64,000 bases of DNA from NCBI GenBank assembly GCA_013397455.1, contig VYZB01000120.1:269195-333194 (forward strand), given 5' to 3'. Numbering within the stretch: the stretch's first letter is position 1; each line of letters starts with the position of its first letter. The notes under the pieces are model-generated. The model ran no database searches and was not told where the DNA came from. It saw nothing but the letters and a program-made list of their open reading frames with translations. Origin of the DNA: Crotophaga sulcirostris (taxonomy: Eukaryota > Chordata > Aves > Cuculiformes > Crotophagidae). This document shows, piece after piece, positions 27,284 through 38,594 of the stretch. The position numbers and the translations under genes are program-made.

Positions 27284-27370
27284 ACTGCAGCTCCTGATTT
27301 CTCTTTTGAAAGTGTGAGCATCTCAACCTCTCGGGGGTCCACGGCGTCGGGAGGCAGTGAGGAGCCTGGG

Positions 27371-27413
27371 ACATCCCATTCCATCTCATCTTATCCCATC
27401 CCATTGCATCCCA
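27371..27413 (+). repeat. Imperfect CATCC/CATCT pentanucleotide repeat
   Basis: Repeated ATCCCATTCCATCTCATC-type units at five-base spacing, directly after the purine microsatellite. Confidence 0.75.
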
Positions 27414-27979
27414 CGGCTGCATGCAGGTAAGCAGGGACTGGTGGGATGGGAGATGCTGCAGCCTGGGAGGCTGATACCAAAAACACTGGCAAATAAACTC
27501 TCTGAGACTTGTTTTGGAGTTTTATAAAGCCAAGCATCCTTTATTTCAGCGCTGGGCATGTGAAGGAATTATTTCCATCAATCATATGTAACAAGACAGG
27601 AGCTGGGACAGAATGTATTTCCCACTTACCCGCATGTGTGTAAATTCTCACAGAAATATTATGCATTTTCTGTTATTTTCCAAGGGCTAATTTTAATATT
27701 ATTATGAACTCACAACAGCCAAATCTCTGCTGATTGGCGCTTTGGAGCCAGCTCTCTGTCTGACCTTGTATTTTAGACAGGGAAAGACTGCAAACAGAGG
27801 TGATTAGAGAAGACACATCTGCTCAGCACAGATCATACTTAACACAAAACCTTATCATTTCCCTTTGATTTCTTGACAGCATTTTTTTTAAAATAGTGTT
27901 TTTCCAGATACTGTTCAGAGGGACATTCTGTCTCACTCTCAAGAAATACAGTTACTTAGATTAAACTTAACTCTAATGT

Positions 27980-28679
27980 AGCTTAAATCAAAATATTCCA
28001 CTTTTTGTAACACTAATGACTTGTATTAAGATGCTGCAGCCCTGGGGGGCGGAGGGGACCCTGCTGTTCCCAGCGCGGTGCTGGGAGCCGACCCGTGTCC
28101 CAAAGCTGGGTGAGCAGTGGGAGGGGGTGCAGAGTGAGGGGGGTTTGGTGCTACGGTACTCCCCACTTTGGATGGGCATGGGGTGCGAGATTTTTGGGGA
28201 AGGCTGGGATTTTTCCTCTCTTTGAAGTTCTTCAGGGTTGCAAAGATGCTCCTTGGGGCTCTGTCCCTCAGCCCCACTGCTCTGCCCATCCACCCACCCC
28301 CAGCCCCACTGCTTTCTGAGCACCTTCTCAATGAAGCTCCCCAGCAGTGACGAATAAATGACATTGCTGCCACCAGATGGGTTTGGGACCTTGTCTGTCT
28401 GACAGGCAATTCCTCCTCCCACCCCCCGGCCCCATCCTTTCTAGTATTGATTGGACTTGCAAAAAAAAAAATAAGAGGAGCTGGTGATAAGAAGACGACA
28501 ATGAGTCACAGCCTTTGTGGAGACGCTCACACTGAAATCACAAGAGATGCATTTTTCCAAATGACTCGAGCTGAGTGCTGCCAGGGGGGTGGCAGGGAGC
28601 AGGGGATGGGCCTTTTGCTTCGAGATGAGGGTCAGCCCTACAGGTGCTGCTCCTGTTGCCAATAAGCTGCAAGGTTCAT
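27980..28679 (+). other. GC-rich flank 5' of the GPR183-like gene
   Basis: The composition changes from AT-rich to GC-rich near 28.03 kb and stays GC-rich through the receptor gene to about 30.7 kb. This flank contains G-runs, a C-rich run near 28415-28435 and an A-run near 28460. No coding exon was recognised. The promoter or a 5' UTR exon of the receptor could lie here or further left, but no TATA box or clear CpG island boundary settles it. Confidence 0.4.
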
Positions 28680-28698
28680 GTCTGTTCTTATTCCAAGG
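28680..28698 (+). promoter_or_regulatory. Candidate 3' splice site ahead of the GPR183-like coding exon
   Basis: A pyrimidine-rich stretch ends in AG at 28696-28697, 33 bases before the ATG. GPR183 family genes commonly have a separate 5' UTR exon joined just before the start codon, so this could be the acceptor of the coding exon. No donor or upstream exon was identified, and the site rests on local sequence only. Confidence 0.35.
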
Positions 28699-28730
28699 GA
28701 GAGGGTGAGAGATTGTGAGGCACCACGGAA

Positions 28731-29795
28731 ATGGCTGTTGTGGAGGCTGTCTTCCCACCCACCAACCTCACCTCCAGCAACCAGAGCAGCTGCAACGTGC
28801 ACAACCACCACTTCTCTGCCAAAGTCATCTTCTCCCTCTTCTACACCGCCCTGCTGGTGTTCGGCGCCTGTGGGAACATCCTGGCCCTCTGCATCACCTT
28901 CCAGCGCAGGAAGAAGAAACTCAACTCCACTGATCTCTACCTGGTGAACCTTGCCCTCTCCGATGCCCTCTTCACCCTGGCACTACCGGGCAGGATTGCC
29001 TACTACATCCTGGAGTTTGACTGGCCCTTCGGGGACTGGTTTTGCCGGGCCACAGCCTTCATTTTCTACATGAACACCTACGTGGGCATTTACTTCATGA
29101 CCTGTGTGAGCGTGGACCGCTACATCGCCGTGGTGCGCACCAGGCACCCCGGCAGGATCCGGAAGATGAATCGTGCCAGGGGTGTCTGTGTCCTCATCTG
29201 GTCCTTGGTGTTCTTGCAGACGGCGCCGCTGCTTCTGCGGCCCATGACCCGGAGGATGGGGGACAAGCTGACGTGCATGGAATACTTCAACTTTGAGGAG
29301 ATTCCCAAGCTGCCCTACCTGCTCCTGGGGGCCTGTGTGCTCGGCTTCTTCCTGCCTGTGGGCATCATCTTGGTGTGCTACGTGAGGATCAACCTCAAGC
29401 TCTGCCAAACAGCCAAGGAGAACCCACTGACAGTGAAGAATGGGCACCACCGCCGGGCCTTCACTGTCATCCTGGTGGTGCTGCTGGCTGTCTTGCTCTG
29501 CTTCAGTCCCTACCACCTCAACATTGTCCAGTTCATGGTCAGGAAGATCCTCTACCAGCCATCCTGCCGTGAGCAGCAAGCCTTCAAGATGTCCCTGCAA
29601 GTCACTGTGGCGTTCATGAACCTCAACTGCTGCATCGACCCCATCATCTACTTCTTTGCCTTCCGGGGCTACAAGCGGAGGCTGCTCCGCATCTTCAGGA
29701 ACAGTGGCTCCCTGGCCACTTCCTCCACTGCCAAGACCCCCTCTGAGAGCAACAGCAACAGCCACAGCCAGCAGCCTGGCTCTGGCTCTGTCTAG
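28731..29795 (+). CDS. GPR183: GPR183-like (EBI2-like) class A G protein-coupled receptor, single-exon CDS
   Basis: A complete 354-residue seven-transmembrane receptor in one exon. Visible class A landmarks are GN at 48-49 (TM1), LALSD with D78 (TM2), C105 pairing with C182 (TM3/ECL2), DRY at 129-131, CFSPYH at 257-262 (TM6) and DPIIY at 303-307 (TM7). Glycosylation sequons are N12-L-T and N17-Q-S, and the tail is Ser/Thr-rich. Stretches such as RIAYY, MNTY and TCMEY mark the GPR183 family, whose known ligand is 7-alpha,25-dihydroxycholesterol and which guides lymphocyte and dendritic-cell migration through Gi. R88, Y113, Y117 and Y261 align with the human residues I recall as ligand contacts (R87, Y112, Y116, Y260). 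The ATG at 28731 has G at -3 and +4. It lies tail-to-tail with UBAC2, not inside a UBAC2 intron, so the symbol is a family label; it is probably a paralogue and orthology is not proven. Confidence 0.93.
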   Translation: MAVVEAVFPPTNLTSSNQSSCNVHNHHFSAKVIFSLFYTALLVFGACGNILALCITFQRRKKKLNSTDLYLVNLALSDALFTLALPGRIAYYILEFDWPFGDWFCRATAFIFYMNTYVGIYFMTCVSVDRYIAVVRTRHPGRIRKMNRARGVCVLIWSLVFLQTAPLLLRPMTRRMGDKLTCMEYFNFEEIPKLPYLLLGACVLGFFLPVGIILVCYVRINLKLCQTAKENPLTVKNGHHRRAFTVILVVLLAVLLCFSPYHLNIVQFMVRKILYQPSCREQQAFKMSLQVTVAFMNLNCCIDPIIYFFAFRGYKRRLLRIFRNSGSLATSSTAKTPSESNSNSHSQQPGSGSV

Positions 29796-30985
29796 TGGCA
29801 CAGCCCCCTCCCTTTTGCTCTGGCCTGCAGCTTATGGATCCTCCTCAACAGCAGGAGCCTGAGCAGGAGCAGCACCTCCAACAGGCTTCATCGCTCCCCT
29901 ACCTGGAGCTGGGGGCTCTCACAAAGCCAACTCTGCCTGGCTCTGTGCTCGGCGCTGCTGGACCTGCCATCCTGGACCATCGAAGAGCCCATTTTCACCC
30001 CATCTCCAAAGGACACAGTTTATGCAACTGCTCCTGCTGGCAAACACAGCCAGGGGTTTCCCAGCACCGCATCACACCGCCCTCCCATGCTGTCCCGCAC
30101 CCCCTGCGGCGCTGGTGGCTGCTGGTAACCACCATGGCTGTCCCTGCCTCTCTACCCCCAGAGCGCTGTGGGAGCATCCCTGCAGGACTCATGGAGCACA
30201 TGGACTCAGGTCATTTCAGGAAAAAGCTTCCATGCAGAAGGTCTCCTACAGCTCCTTCCCCACACCAACACATGGCAGCTCCCATCTCCCCCCGTCCAGC
30301 GCTGGCTCTTGCACCTGAGCTGTAAGCGCAAGGTGTGTGGGAGCTGCTGGAAAAGCCCTAATTCAAGGGAGAAGGGTGAGGATGTGCCTTTGCAGAGCTC
30401 CTGGGAGTGCTGCTGCCTGCGACCATGGCTCGGGTGGCTGCCCCAGGGTGCCTTTCCTTGCAGCTCCCGTGCTGCAGTTGCCTGGGGAGCCACCGCCAGG
30501 AAGGGGATGCCAGGGCTGTGCTGGCTCAGCTCGACTGTGGGGTGACAGACCCACCCTGGGGGGTGCTCACCAGGGAAACTTTCCTACCCCTCCTTAACCT
30601 AAAGGGAGTGGAGGGAAGGGGACTGGGACTGAGGGTGGCCTTACACAACCTAGACTGGTCTTTGCTTGAACTCAGCTTGATGAGTGCAAGAGCCTTGCTA
30701 AGGGCAGGTTACGTGTGACTGTCATCAGAGCAAGAGGAGGAGCCCCAGGAGTTCTCCGCGACGTCGAGTTCCCATTGATGTTTGAGCCCAAGCGAGAAGG
30801 AGAAAGTCAGAAGAAGCAAGGACGTCCTCGGCTCTTTTCTGCAGTCACTGGAGTATCATAGAAAAACACGTGGGATTTCTCAGTTCCTGGGATGGCTGAT
30901 CTTCTGTTTGAGGGTGGAAGGGGCAGAGACACGCACAGAGACATGAAGAGGAGGAAAAAGTAGCTTTATTTTGCTGACAAGTAAA
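29796..30985 (+). other. Probable 3' UTR and downstream flank of the GPR183-like gene
   Basis: GC-rich sequence continues after the TAG stop. No AATAAA or ATTAAA hexamer was seen on the plus strand for several kilobases; the nearest weak candidate is an AGTAAA variant at 30980-30985. The first canonical AATAAA found is at 33789-33794, too far away to be convincing. The many short overlapping reading frames here reflect high GC rather than genes. The true 3' end cannot be placed. Confidence 0.3.
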
Positions 30986-31431
30986 CCTGAAGACGTTTCA
31001 TGAGTGGATATTTCTGATTAACACAAATCATTCTTCAAGGTAATGACTTTTCTTTATGCCTAGAAAGTTAATAATAGCCACCTGCAACCCTTTTTTTGTT
31101 TGAAATGTGCAAAAATAAGCTTTTGGATGATGATGGTTTTACTTATGGGATGGGTAACTGTAGCCTCCTGAAGGCTGAGGGATGCCTGAAATGATTGAGG
31201 TGGGAAACGGATTCCAGTAGGTCCTTCCATGAGGCTGTTTGAGCCCTTCTCAAAGCAGGTCTAACTTCAGAGCTGGCCGAAGAGAGCCTGTGTCCGAAAA
31301 AGGATGTTACGATGGGCAAGAAAGAGGTGGTATGCAATAATATTAGGATACCAATGGTCTGATGACCCTAAAGGAGCCTGGCTAGGATGGTGGTTGCTGT
31401 ACAGTTATGCTGCTCTAGTAACTTAAAGTTA

Positions 31432-31890
31432 AAGAATCAGAGAATAGTTTGGGTTGGGAAGGACCTTAAAGATCATCCAGTTCCATCCCCTGCCATGGGC
31501 AGGGACACCTTCCACTAGACCAGGTTGCTCAAAGCCTCATCCAACCTGACCTTGAACACCTGCAGGGATGGGGCATCCACCACTTATCGATGAAGTGCTG
31601 GCTGGAAGGGACCTTTTCTCTGCATCACCTCATCCAACAGCCTATTCAATGCACGACCATGGTTGGGACGATGTTAGGCAGGCCATGCCTTTGTCTAGTT
31701 GAGGTTTGGCAGCTCCAAGCAAGGAGGCTCCTGCTGCTGAGGTGATGTTTGCCTTGCTGCATCACTCTCTGAATGAACACATTTTTCCTACTGTCTAGTC
31801 TGAACCTCCCCATCTGCAGCTGGTGGCTGTTGCTCCTAATATCACCTCCTTGTGCTAAAAAGAACTCGACTCTGTCATCTTTGTAACTCC
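31432..31890 (-). mobile_element. Two adjacent CR1 3' fragments
   Basis: 31432-31590 is a second-class CR1 tail (CCTGCCATGGGCAGGGACAC). It breaks near 31590 into a further minus-oriented CR1-like piece with the CTGAACCTCCCCATCTGCAG and GACTCTGTCATCTTTGTAAC blocks, which match the copy at 1379. The junction suggests a nested or tandem insertion. Confidence 0.8.
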
Positions 31891-32556
31891 AATTCCTCTA
31901 TGACCGTGGCGGGGGCTGCCAGAAGACATCGGTACGCAGTTCTGTACAAACACTGCAAGCACAGCTCTGCAGCGGTGGCCAACACTCCTCCTCCTCAAAA
32001 CCAAGGTGTGGAGATGTTTTGCCAGGCTAGAGCTTGCAGCTGAGCAACGGCAAATCTGTGACAAAGCCTTCTTAGGAAAAGGGGGAGCATAAACAAACCC
32101 TCATTTGTTCCTTATTGGGCTTTTTCTCCAAAAAGGGATGAAGAGGGAAGGGGCGTGGGCAGAATGGGTCAGAAGGAGCCTGGTCAAAGGAGAACTGCCT
32201 GAGGAATCCCCTCGGTATCTCCCAAACCAGCTCATCCACCTCGGGATGTTCCCTGGCTGCTTGAAACCAGAACATTTTAATGAAATTGAAGAGGAACCAT
32301 ACAGAGCATTTTGTCTAGAGGCACCACACCACTTCTTCTATGCTTCATTCAGCCGCTTGCTCCTCACAGGGTGCTTCTTTTAACCAGGCACCACGACAAC
32401 CAAGCAGCTTACGCCAGGAACCACGGGTGTTTCCTGCTCCGTCCTCTGCCCCATGGGCAGACCTGCTGACAACCATCACTCCCCCTTTCCCCACCACCCT
32501 CCTGTGGTGCAAAATGCCTTCAGATCCCCTCCAGCTTCTGTCGTGGGTGGAGGGAT

Positions 32557-32870
32557 GGATCCCTGTGGTGGAAGATGAATCCCTGTGGTGGAAGGACGGA
32601 TCCCTGTGGTAGAAGGTTGGATCCCTGTGGTGGAGGGATGGATTCCTGAGGTGGAGGGCTGGATATCTGTGGTGGAAGGTTGGGTCCCTGAGGTGGAGGG
32701 ATGGATCCTTGTGGTGGAAGGTTGGATCCCTATGGTGGAGGGCTGGATATCTGTGGTGGAGGGCTGGAACCCTGTGGTGGAGAGATGGATCCTTGTGGTG
32801 GAGGGCTAGAACCCTCAGGTGGAGGGATGGATCCTTGTGGTGGAGGGATGGATCCCTGCAGCAGAGGGGA
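32557..32870 (+). repeat. 21-bp minisatellite, about 15 units
   Basis: Tandem units of consensus GGATCCCTGTGGTGGAGGGA plus one base repeat about 15 times with point variation; the first unit is 20 bases and a partial unit precedes it from about 32543. Because 21 is a multiple of three, the frame stays open as a seven-residue repeat of the VEGWIPV type. This is most likely a by-product of repeat length: no start context, splice sites or gene model support translation. Internal variants (GGTT, GGCT and GGAT unit ends) alternate, suggesting higher-order duplication of pairs. Confidence 0.93.
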
Positions 32871-34052
32871 GGCTAGGCAGGAGGTTCAGTGGGAGGAGGG
32901 GCACTGCCAGTTCCCGCCAAAAGAGGGAGATGAAACCTTTACGAAGAGTTAAAAACGCGCCCACGAATGTAAGAAAAATACTAGATGCAGCTGGTGCTCC
33001 CCCACGCGTCTCCTGGCACGCAGGGACGCGGCGCGTTTCACAGGGAGGGTGGTGTGCAGTGTCTGGCAAGCACACACCACCACACCGTGATCCCTGCTGG
33101 ATTTCCATGCAGGGAGTGGTTGCTGCTCAGTGTGCAGGTACCCCTTGCTTCACCCCAGCTGGCAGCTACTGCCCTATCGGCTTCTAAAGAAGGGAAAACT
33201 GCATTTTTATCTCAGGGCAGTGAAAAAACTTTCTGTGGTCACACCCTACTGCCACTGTGTAGCCCTACGGATGATCTACGCGTGTGATGTGAGCTGAGAT
33301 TTCCTTAGCAAACTCATGATCCCTGTAGCTCAAAACTGCTTGTGAGCCAAAATCCTCATAACACAGCGTACTCCAGGTTCCTCCTGAACTCCTGCAAAGG
33401 GTGATTAGATTAATTCATGCAATCAGAGTGCAGAAAGCAAGTGGGATCTCTGCAGACGACCTGTCTGTCTGACAAGTCATGTCTTGATGGCAAATAAGCA
33501 CCTGGAGCACCAACAGCACTGCCTGTTTCCCTTAGCCATGGTTCCCAATTTCATGCATTCATCTCGGAGCAAAAATTTCCGGGATGGCACTGGGAGACAC
33601 TTACACATTACCTGTTCGTAAACTCCCTGTGCCATCTGAAACATCTTCAGACTGTGCTTCACATTATCCTGAAGTCAAGCTATCGCATGTCACAACATCC
33701 ATCCTGAATTCAAGCTGTTGCACCTCGTGACACCCATCTTTCTAAGACAGTAAAGCATTGTTACGTAAAAATACATGTACCTACCTAAAATAAAAGCTTC
33801 TCACCGCTAAATAACAAGCCTTGGTGTGATTGTTCAGGCCAAGTGATGTGGGCAACTGTTTTCTTCTCAGAGCTGCGTGCTTGCCTCTCCCCTCTGCAAG
33901 CAAAGTAAACACTCAGAAGTGGTTGAGGGACAAGCACAAGTTTTCGATCCACCTCTTTGATGCAGGACACTTGTTTCCCCAGGAAGGTGGTGTGCTCTCA
34001 TGGCATGGGGTTTTATACATAACCTTCTGTGGGAGAAGCGGTGGGACCTGTC

Positions 34053-34145
34053 TCATAGAATTATAGAATGGTTTGGGTTGGAAGGGACCTTAAAGATCAT
34101 CCACTTCCAACCCCTTGCCATGGGCAGGGACACCTCCCACTAATC
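34053..34145 (-). mobile_element. CR1 3' tail fragment
   Basis: Begins TCATAGAATTATAGAATGG and stops inside the GGCAGGGACACCTCCCAC block, so only the last 90 or so bases of the element are present. Confidence 0.88.
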
Positions 34146-34857
34146 CTCAGTCTTCTGACTTTGTTCCTTTTCTCTAAACCACTTGTTCCACCCAGTTCCA
34201 CCTCCCAATCTCCCAAGTCCTCTCCTTTGCTAATCTTAAATTACATTTATGGTCCATACTTATCTCTGGTCAAAAGGCCAAATCCTGCTTTCAGTTCTGC
34301 CATGATCCCAGATGTTTTCACCCACTTTTTAAGTATGTATATTTCCACGTTCTTCAGGTTTGGAAATAGTGCCCTTCAAACGTGTTTGAACCCAGCCAAC
34401 TTCTCATTTCCTTTTAAAATTCTCCTTTGGAAAATGAAATAAAGTGACAGCAGCTGAACTACTACTTTGTGGAGACTCTCACCAGTTGCACCCCTTCATC
34501 GGTGCGTCCCATTCCTCCGCTTCGATCATTGATTTCTTGTCTTACATTTGGACTGAAAACTACAGGTAGCACATACCCTCTTTTGAGCTTCAATTAAAAG
34601 GTCAAAGCACCCCTTTATATATGGAAACAGGAAAAATGCAATCCTATTAAAAATTAAACCAAACCCAGTATGTTTTAAATAAGCACATACACATATATAG
34701 TAAAATATGCATGTATGTGTGCATAAACATGTAGAGTGTTCGTGTGTTCATGTAACTCTCCTAATAGGCAATCTCATTTAGGTTTTTCTTGTGGAAGAAG
34801 ACACACAAGAAATTAATTGCACTTGTGTATCAAAAACTCTTATTCAACTCCTATTCT

Positions 34858-35332
34858 CAGCACAGGAAGGACATGGAGCTGTCGGAGCAAGTCCAGAGGA
34901 GGCCACAAAGATGATCAGAGGGCTGAAGCGCAATGACAGGTTGAGACAGTTGGGGTTCAGCCTGGAGAAGAAAAGGCTCTGGGGAAACTATTGCAGCCTC
35001 CCAGTACTTAAAGGAGGCCTAGCGGAAACATGGGGACAAACATTTTAGCAAGGCCTGTTGTGACAGAATAAGGATAAATGGTTTTAAACTAAGGGAGGGT
35101 TGATTTAGACTGAATATAAGGAAGAAATTTTTTACAATGAAGGGTTATGAAACACTGGAACAGGTTGCCCAGGGAAGTAGTGGAGGCCTCCTCCCTGGAA
35201 ATATTCAAGGTCAGGTTGGATGTGGCTCTGAGCAACCTGATCGAGTTAAAGATGTCCCAGCTCCTGCAGGGATGTTGGGCTAGATAAACTGCAAAGGTCC
35301 CTTCCAACCCAAAACATTTTAAGATTTTATGA
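34858..35332 (+). mobile_element. CR1 LINE 3' fragment
   Basis: Starts at the AGGAAGGACATGGAGCTGTC block (end of ORF2), passes the ACAAAGATGATCAGAGGGCT motif and ends in a decayed AAGATTTTATGA tail. Confidence 0.88.
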
Positions 35333-35559
35333 ATATTGTGCATTTATTTACCATCAAACAGATCAGTTCCCCTACAGTGAGAGCCATAATTCTACGTATT
35401 TTCAAATTTGTATGCCTTGAAAACTGCATACGTACTCCAAATACACTCGAGTTTGAAAGCTGGGAGTCTTTGAATACAGACTTTTAATTTTTTTCAGCAA
35501 ACTCTTAGCTCCAGTTAAATTCATCAAATCAATACACAAATATTCTCACTCTCTGTATA

Positions 35560-35612
35560 TATAGATATGCATACACACATATGTGTGTGTATATACATAC
35601 AGATACACAAAC
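35560..35612. repeat. CA/TG and TA simple repeat with near-perfect palindrome
   Basis: ATACACACAT is followed immediately by ATGTGTGTGTAT (35571-35592), a near-perfect inverted repeat of alternating purine-pyrimidine sequence, flanked by TATATA runs. Confidence 0.8.
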
Positions 35613-36428
35613 AGGAGAGACAAAAATGATGCCATTTGCCCAGTATCCTGTACTACGCTTTGCTTGCTTGTTCTTCTGTTTCAGACAAAAGTAAGGAGAC
35701 CTCTTCTCCAACACCTCCTCACAAAAGCACCAACAAGCACGAGACAGCACAGGTTGGTACAGGAGGCAGCTGAGACAGTCCATTTGCTCACGCTAAGTAG
35801 CAGGTGACCTTTAATGCTTGTTTTGGGAGAGGAAAATGGGTGTGGTAGGTACGGAGCCCAATCATTCTGCATCTTAGCAATAGGTTAAGGCTTGAGAAGC
35901 TGGCAGTTTATCAGGCTGATTTCCACAAATACAAACCTCACTGTGGGCGTATTTCAAAATATCACACGACCGTCTAGGAAAGTCCCTAATAAATTACTCT
36001 GAAGTTGTCTCAAAAGGCAACATTCCCAGCCTAATAAAGAAATTTTAACAGCAGCAACTACTTTTATTTCAAAATACCAAATCATGGCTTTACTAAAACC
36101 AGCGTGAATTTCCTAGGGAATTAAAATCCTCTCCATAGAGAAGTAGTCTGCATTCTCTCGCTGTCTAAAAAGCATTGTTGGGTCACGCACAGAAATGGTG
36201 CAATGAGATATTCAAAACCGTACTGGACAAACACTGCGTAGGCTGTGAAGGACACACTCCTTGCATTCCCAGAAATGGTCTGTGAAAGTTTCACCATCAA
36301 GCAGAAAACAACTTGTTTTCCAGCTCTCATGTGTGAATCTCTCTTCTATGGCTCTTGCACAAAACAGGAACTGCACTCAAAGGCATCCGAGTCCCCTCCT
36401 TTTACCACTTCTTTGTTCGTTGTTTGGG

Positions 36429-36456
36429 GTTTTTGTTTTTATTTTTATTTTTATTA
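36429..36456 (+). repeat. T-rich (TTTTTA)n simple repeat
   Basis: Repeats of GTTTTT and ATTTTT units give a run of Phe/Tyr codons in short open frames on the plus strand. Confidence 0.8.
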
Positions 36457-37529
36457 ATTGGAAATCACAACCCTGGAAGCGTTTTGAGCACAAACTGTTC
36501 TCACAGGTGTCAAGGGGAATTTTCAACTGACATCACCAAGACCTGAATTTTACCCCTTATACCTGGAAGAATGGGGTTTTTCCAAACAACTGTGACATCT
36601 GGATACCCCCTGTATAGTGGTAGAAAGATGTATGCTAATAGTAAGAAGGGATTTAGACTTGGAGAATATCCACTTACATGTCCCTGATACCACTCAACAT
36701 GGTTTAAAATCCCAAGGAATTTGTGCTTGTCCCTAGAACAGGACAATGTCTGAAAGCGCACAGGTCTTATTTAATTTATCTTGGGCCAGACGGACCTTTA
36801 TTTCCTACAGACAAAATTTGACTTCTGAAGTGATTCACTAGTCTTTATTGTTACTTTCAATGAAACACTGGTGAGGGAAGAATCGGTATGTTTCAAAATT
36901 AAAGCCTGTACTTGTCTCAAAACGTGTAATTAATGTACATATACAAATTATTGTAGGACTTTTTTTTTCTTACATTTGCCCTTTCCTTTGTAAGACAGTA
37001 GGTTTGCAGAGTTCTCTGGTTACCAAAACATCCTTAGCCTACACACACACAGAGTCACTCAGCTTCACACAAACAAAAGCTTTCAATTATTTATGCAGGG
37101 TCTGCTTTTTAACATGGTCATAGCAGAAACCCTGAAGGAGGTTGATCAAAGGCCAGGAAAACACACGGTCATTCAAGGAAACCCCTTATTTCACCCACTG
37201 TAAAATACTAAAAAAAAAAACATACAAGACATTGACTTTATTGAATATTATGTCATCTGTTGAAAACTGCATAAATTTTATGTCATTTCTGGATAAGGAC
37301 TTCTTCCAGTTTTATCAGTCAATTAAAAAAAAAAGGTCTCTCTCTCTTTCTAAATCTTGTCCTGTAATTTCCCATTATATTTTCCAGGCCAAGTGAGACT
37401 ATGCAGGTCTGTACTTTGGTACACGTGTTCATTTGGATGTCCAAAACACCCTTCTCTCTCCTGTACTCTTTCATGTCCTCCTCATTAAATCTGCTGTTGC
37501 CTTTGTTATCCTTCTGATGACCTACATCT

Positions 37530-37635
37530 TATTCTAAATGTATGTATGTATTAAATATGCCTGTGTGTATATAAATAGACACACACGTACGCACAATGTA
37601 CAAACAAAAGTACATACAGCAACATACATTAAATG
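37530..37635 (+). repeat. Degenerate (TGTA)n/(CA)n simple repeat
   Basis: TGTATGTATGTATT, then GTGTGTATATAAAT, ACACACACGTACGCAC and ACATACAGCAACATACAT form a low-complexity alternating tract. A similar degenerate tract lies at 34680-34752. Confidence 0.7.
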
Positions 37636-38594
37636 CTTGAGATACATGTGTAGATCAGTTTTATGGAGTCACAGTTTGGAATCTCGTATCAGCTTGGTTT
37701 GATAGAATCGTTCACCACTCTCCATTCCACCTCCTGAAACTCCTAAGGTGCTAATACTGAGTACTTCTGAGAGTCTAGCCAAGTAGGTTTATTTTATCAA
37801 TCTAAACTTCAAAACCAGTATTGTAAGACGTTGGCATTACCACCCTGTTACCTCCTGCGTTAGCCTGAATCACCCTTAAGATTAATATTCCAGTAAGTTG
37901 CTTCAGACAGTGACGATTCAGCAAATGGAGGGTCATCCACATCTCTGACAGTAGAAAACTAGAACTATATATAGAAAAGTTAGCTTTTTATAATTTTCTT
38001 TTAAGATAGCATGTAGCCAGCTCAAAAAAATGAAACCAGCGCATAGGACACTGAGCATACATCCATCGTTACAGAAGGCTGCCTGACTTAGACATGGAAG
38101 TCATTTAAACCATTTCAGTTTTGATCTTATTGTATCGTTCGATTCACCTTTATTGCTTCCACTGAATATCTTCATGATCTGTATCTGAATAGCAATTCAC
38201 TCAGTTTGTAAAAATTTAAAGTTTACAGTGGTCACTTATCCTGGTTTGCAATACGCACGTGAGTTTTATCGCATCCTATCTGTGTATTATGTGCTGAATG
38301 ACATCTTTTAATTAAAAAGGAATTCAAGAAATAAAATATTGCAGGCATTAATAAAACTTTCTGAAGAATGACATAATAGTCCCATAACCCTTTACTGAGC
38401 TGAAAATTAAGTGATCTTCAAACCTCTTATTACTGTAATCAAAAACCAAGTACTGTAAAATAACACGTAACCTACAGAAATTAGACTGGTAAATGAAGAA
38501 AATGCCATTTTTCTTGACAGGTAAAATCTAGTCGCCGTGGTTGTTGGAGCTTCTTTTCCTAGTTATTAAATCTGATAACATGTCTAACAAGGAT

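Larger units (their letters stand above)
32871..38594. other. Intergenic between the GPR183-like gene and UBAC2
   Basis: Apart from the CR1 copies at 34053 and 34858 and the simple repeats listed separately, nothing was recognised. The sequence turns AT-rich from about 33.7 kb and stays so to the window end. Confidence 0.6.

Noticed and set aside
27239..27317. Glu-rich open frame
   Set aside because: It comes from the GGA/GAA microsatellite and has no exon boundaries.
28983..29801. 272-codon minus-strand frame antisense to the GPR183-like receptor
   Set aside because: It is the complement of a GC-rich coding sequence with few stops. It has no recognisable domain, and the sense strand carries a full set of GPCR motifs.
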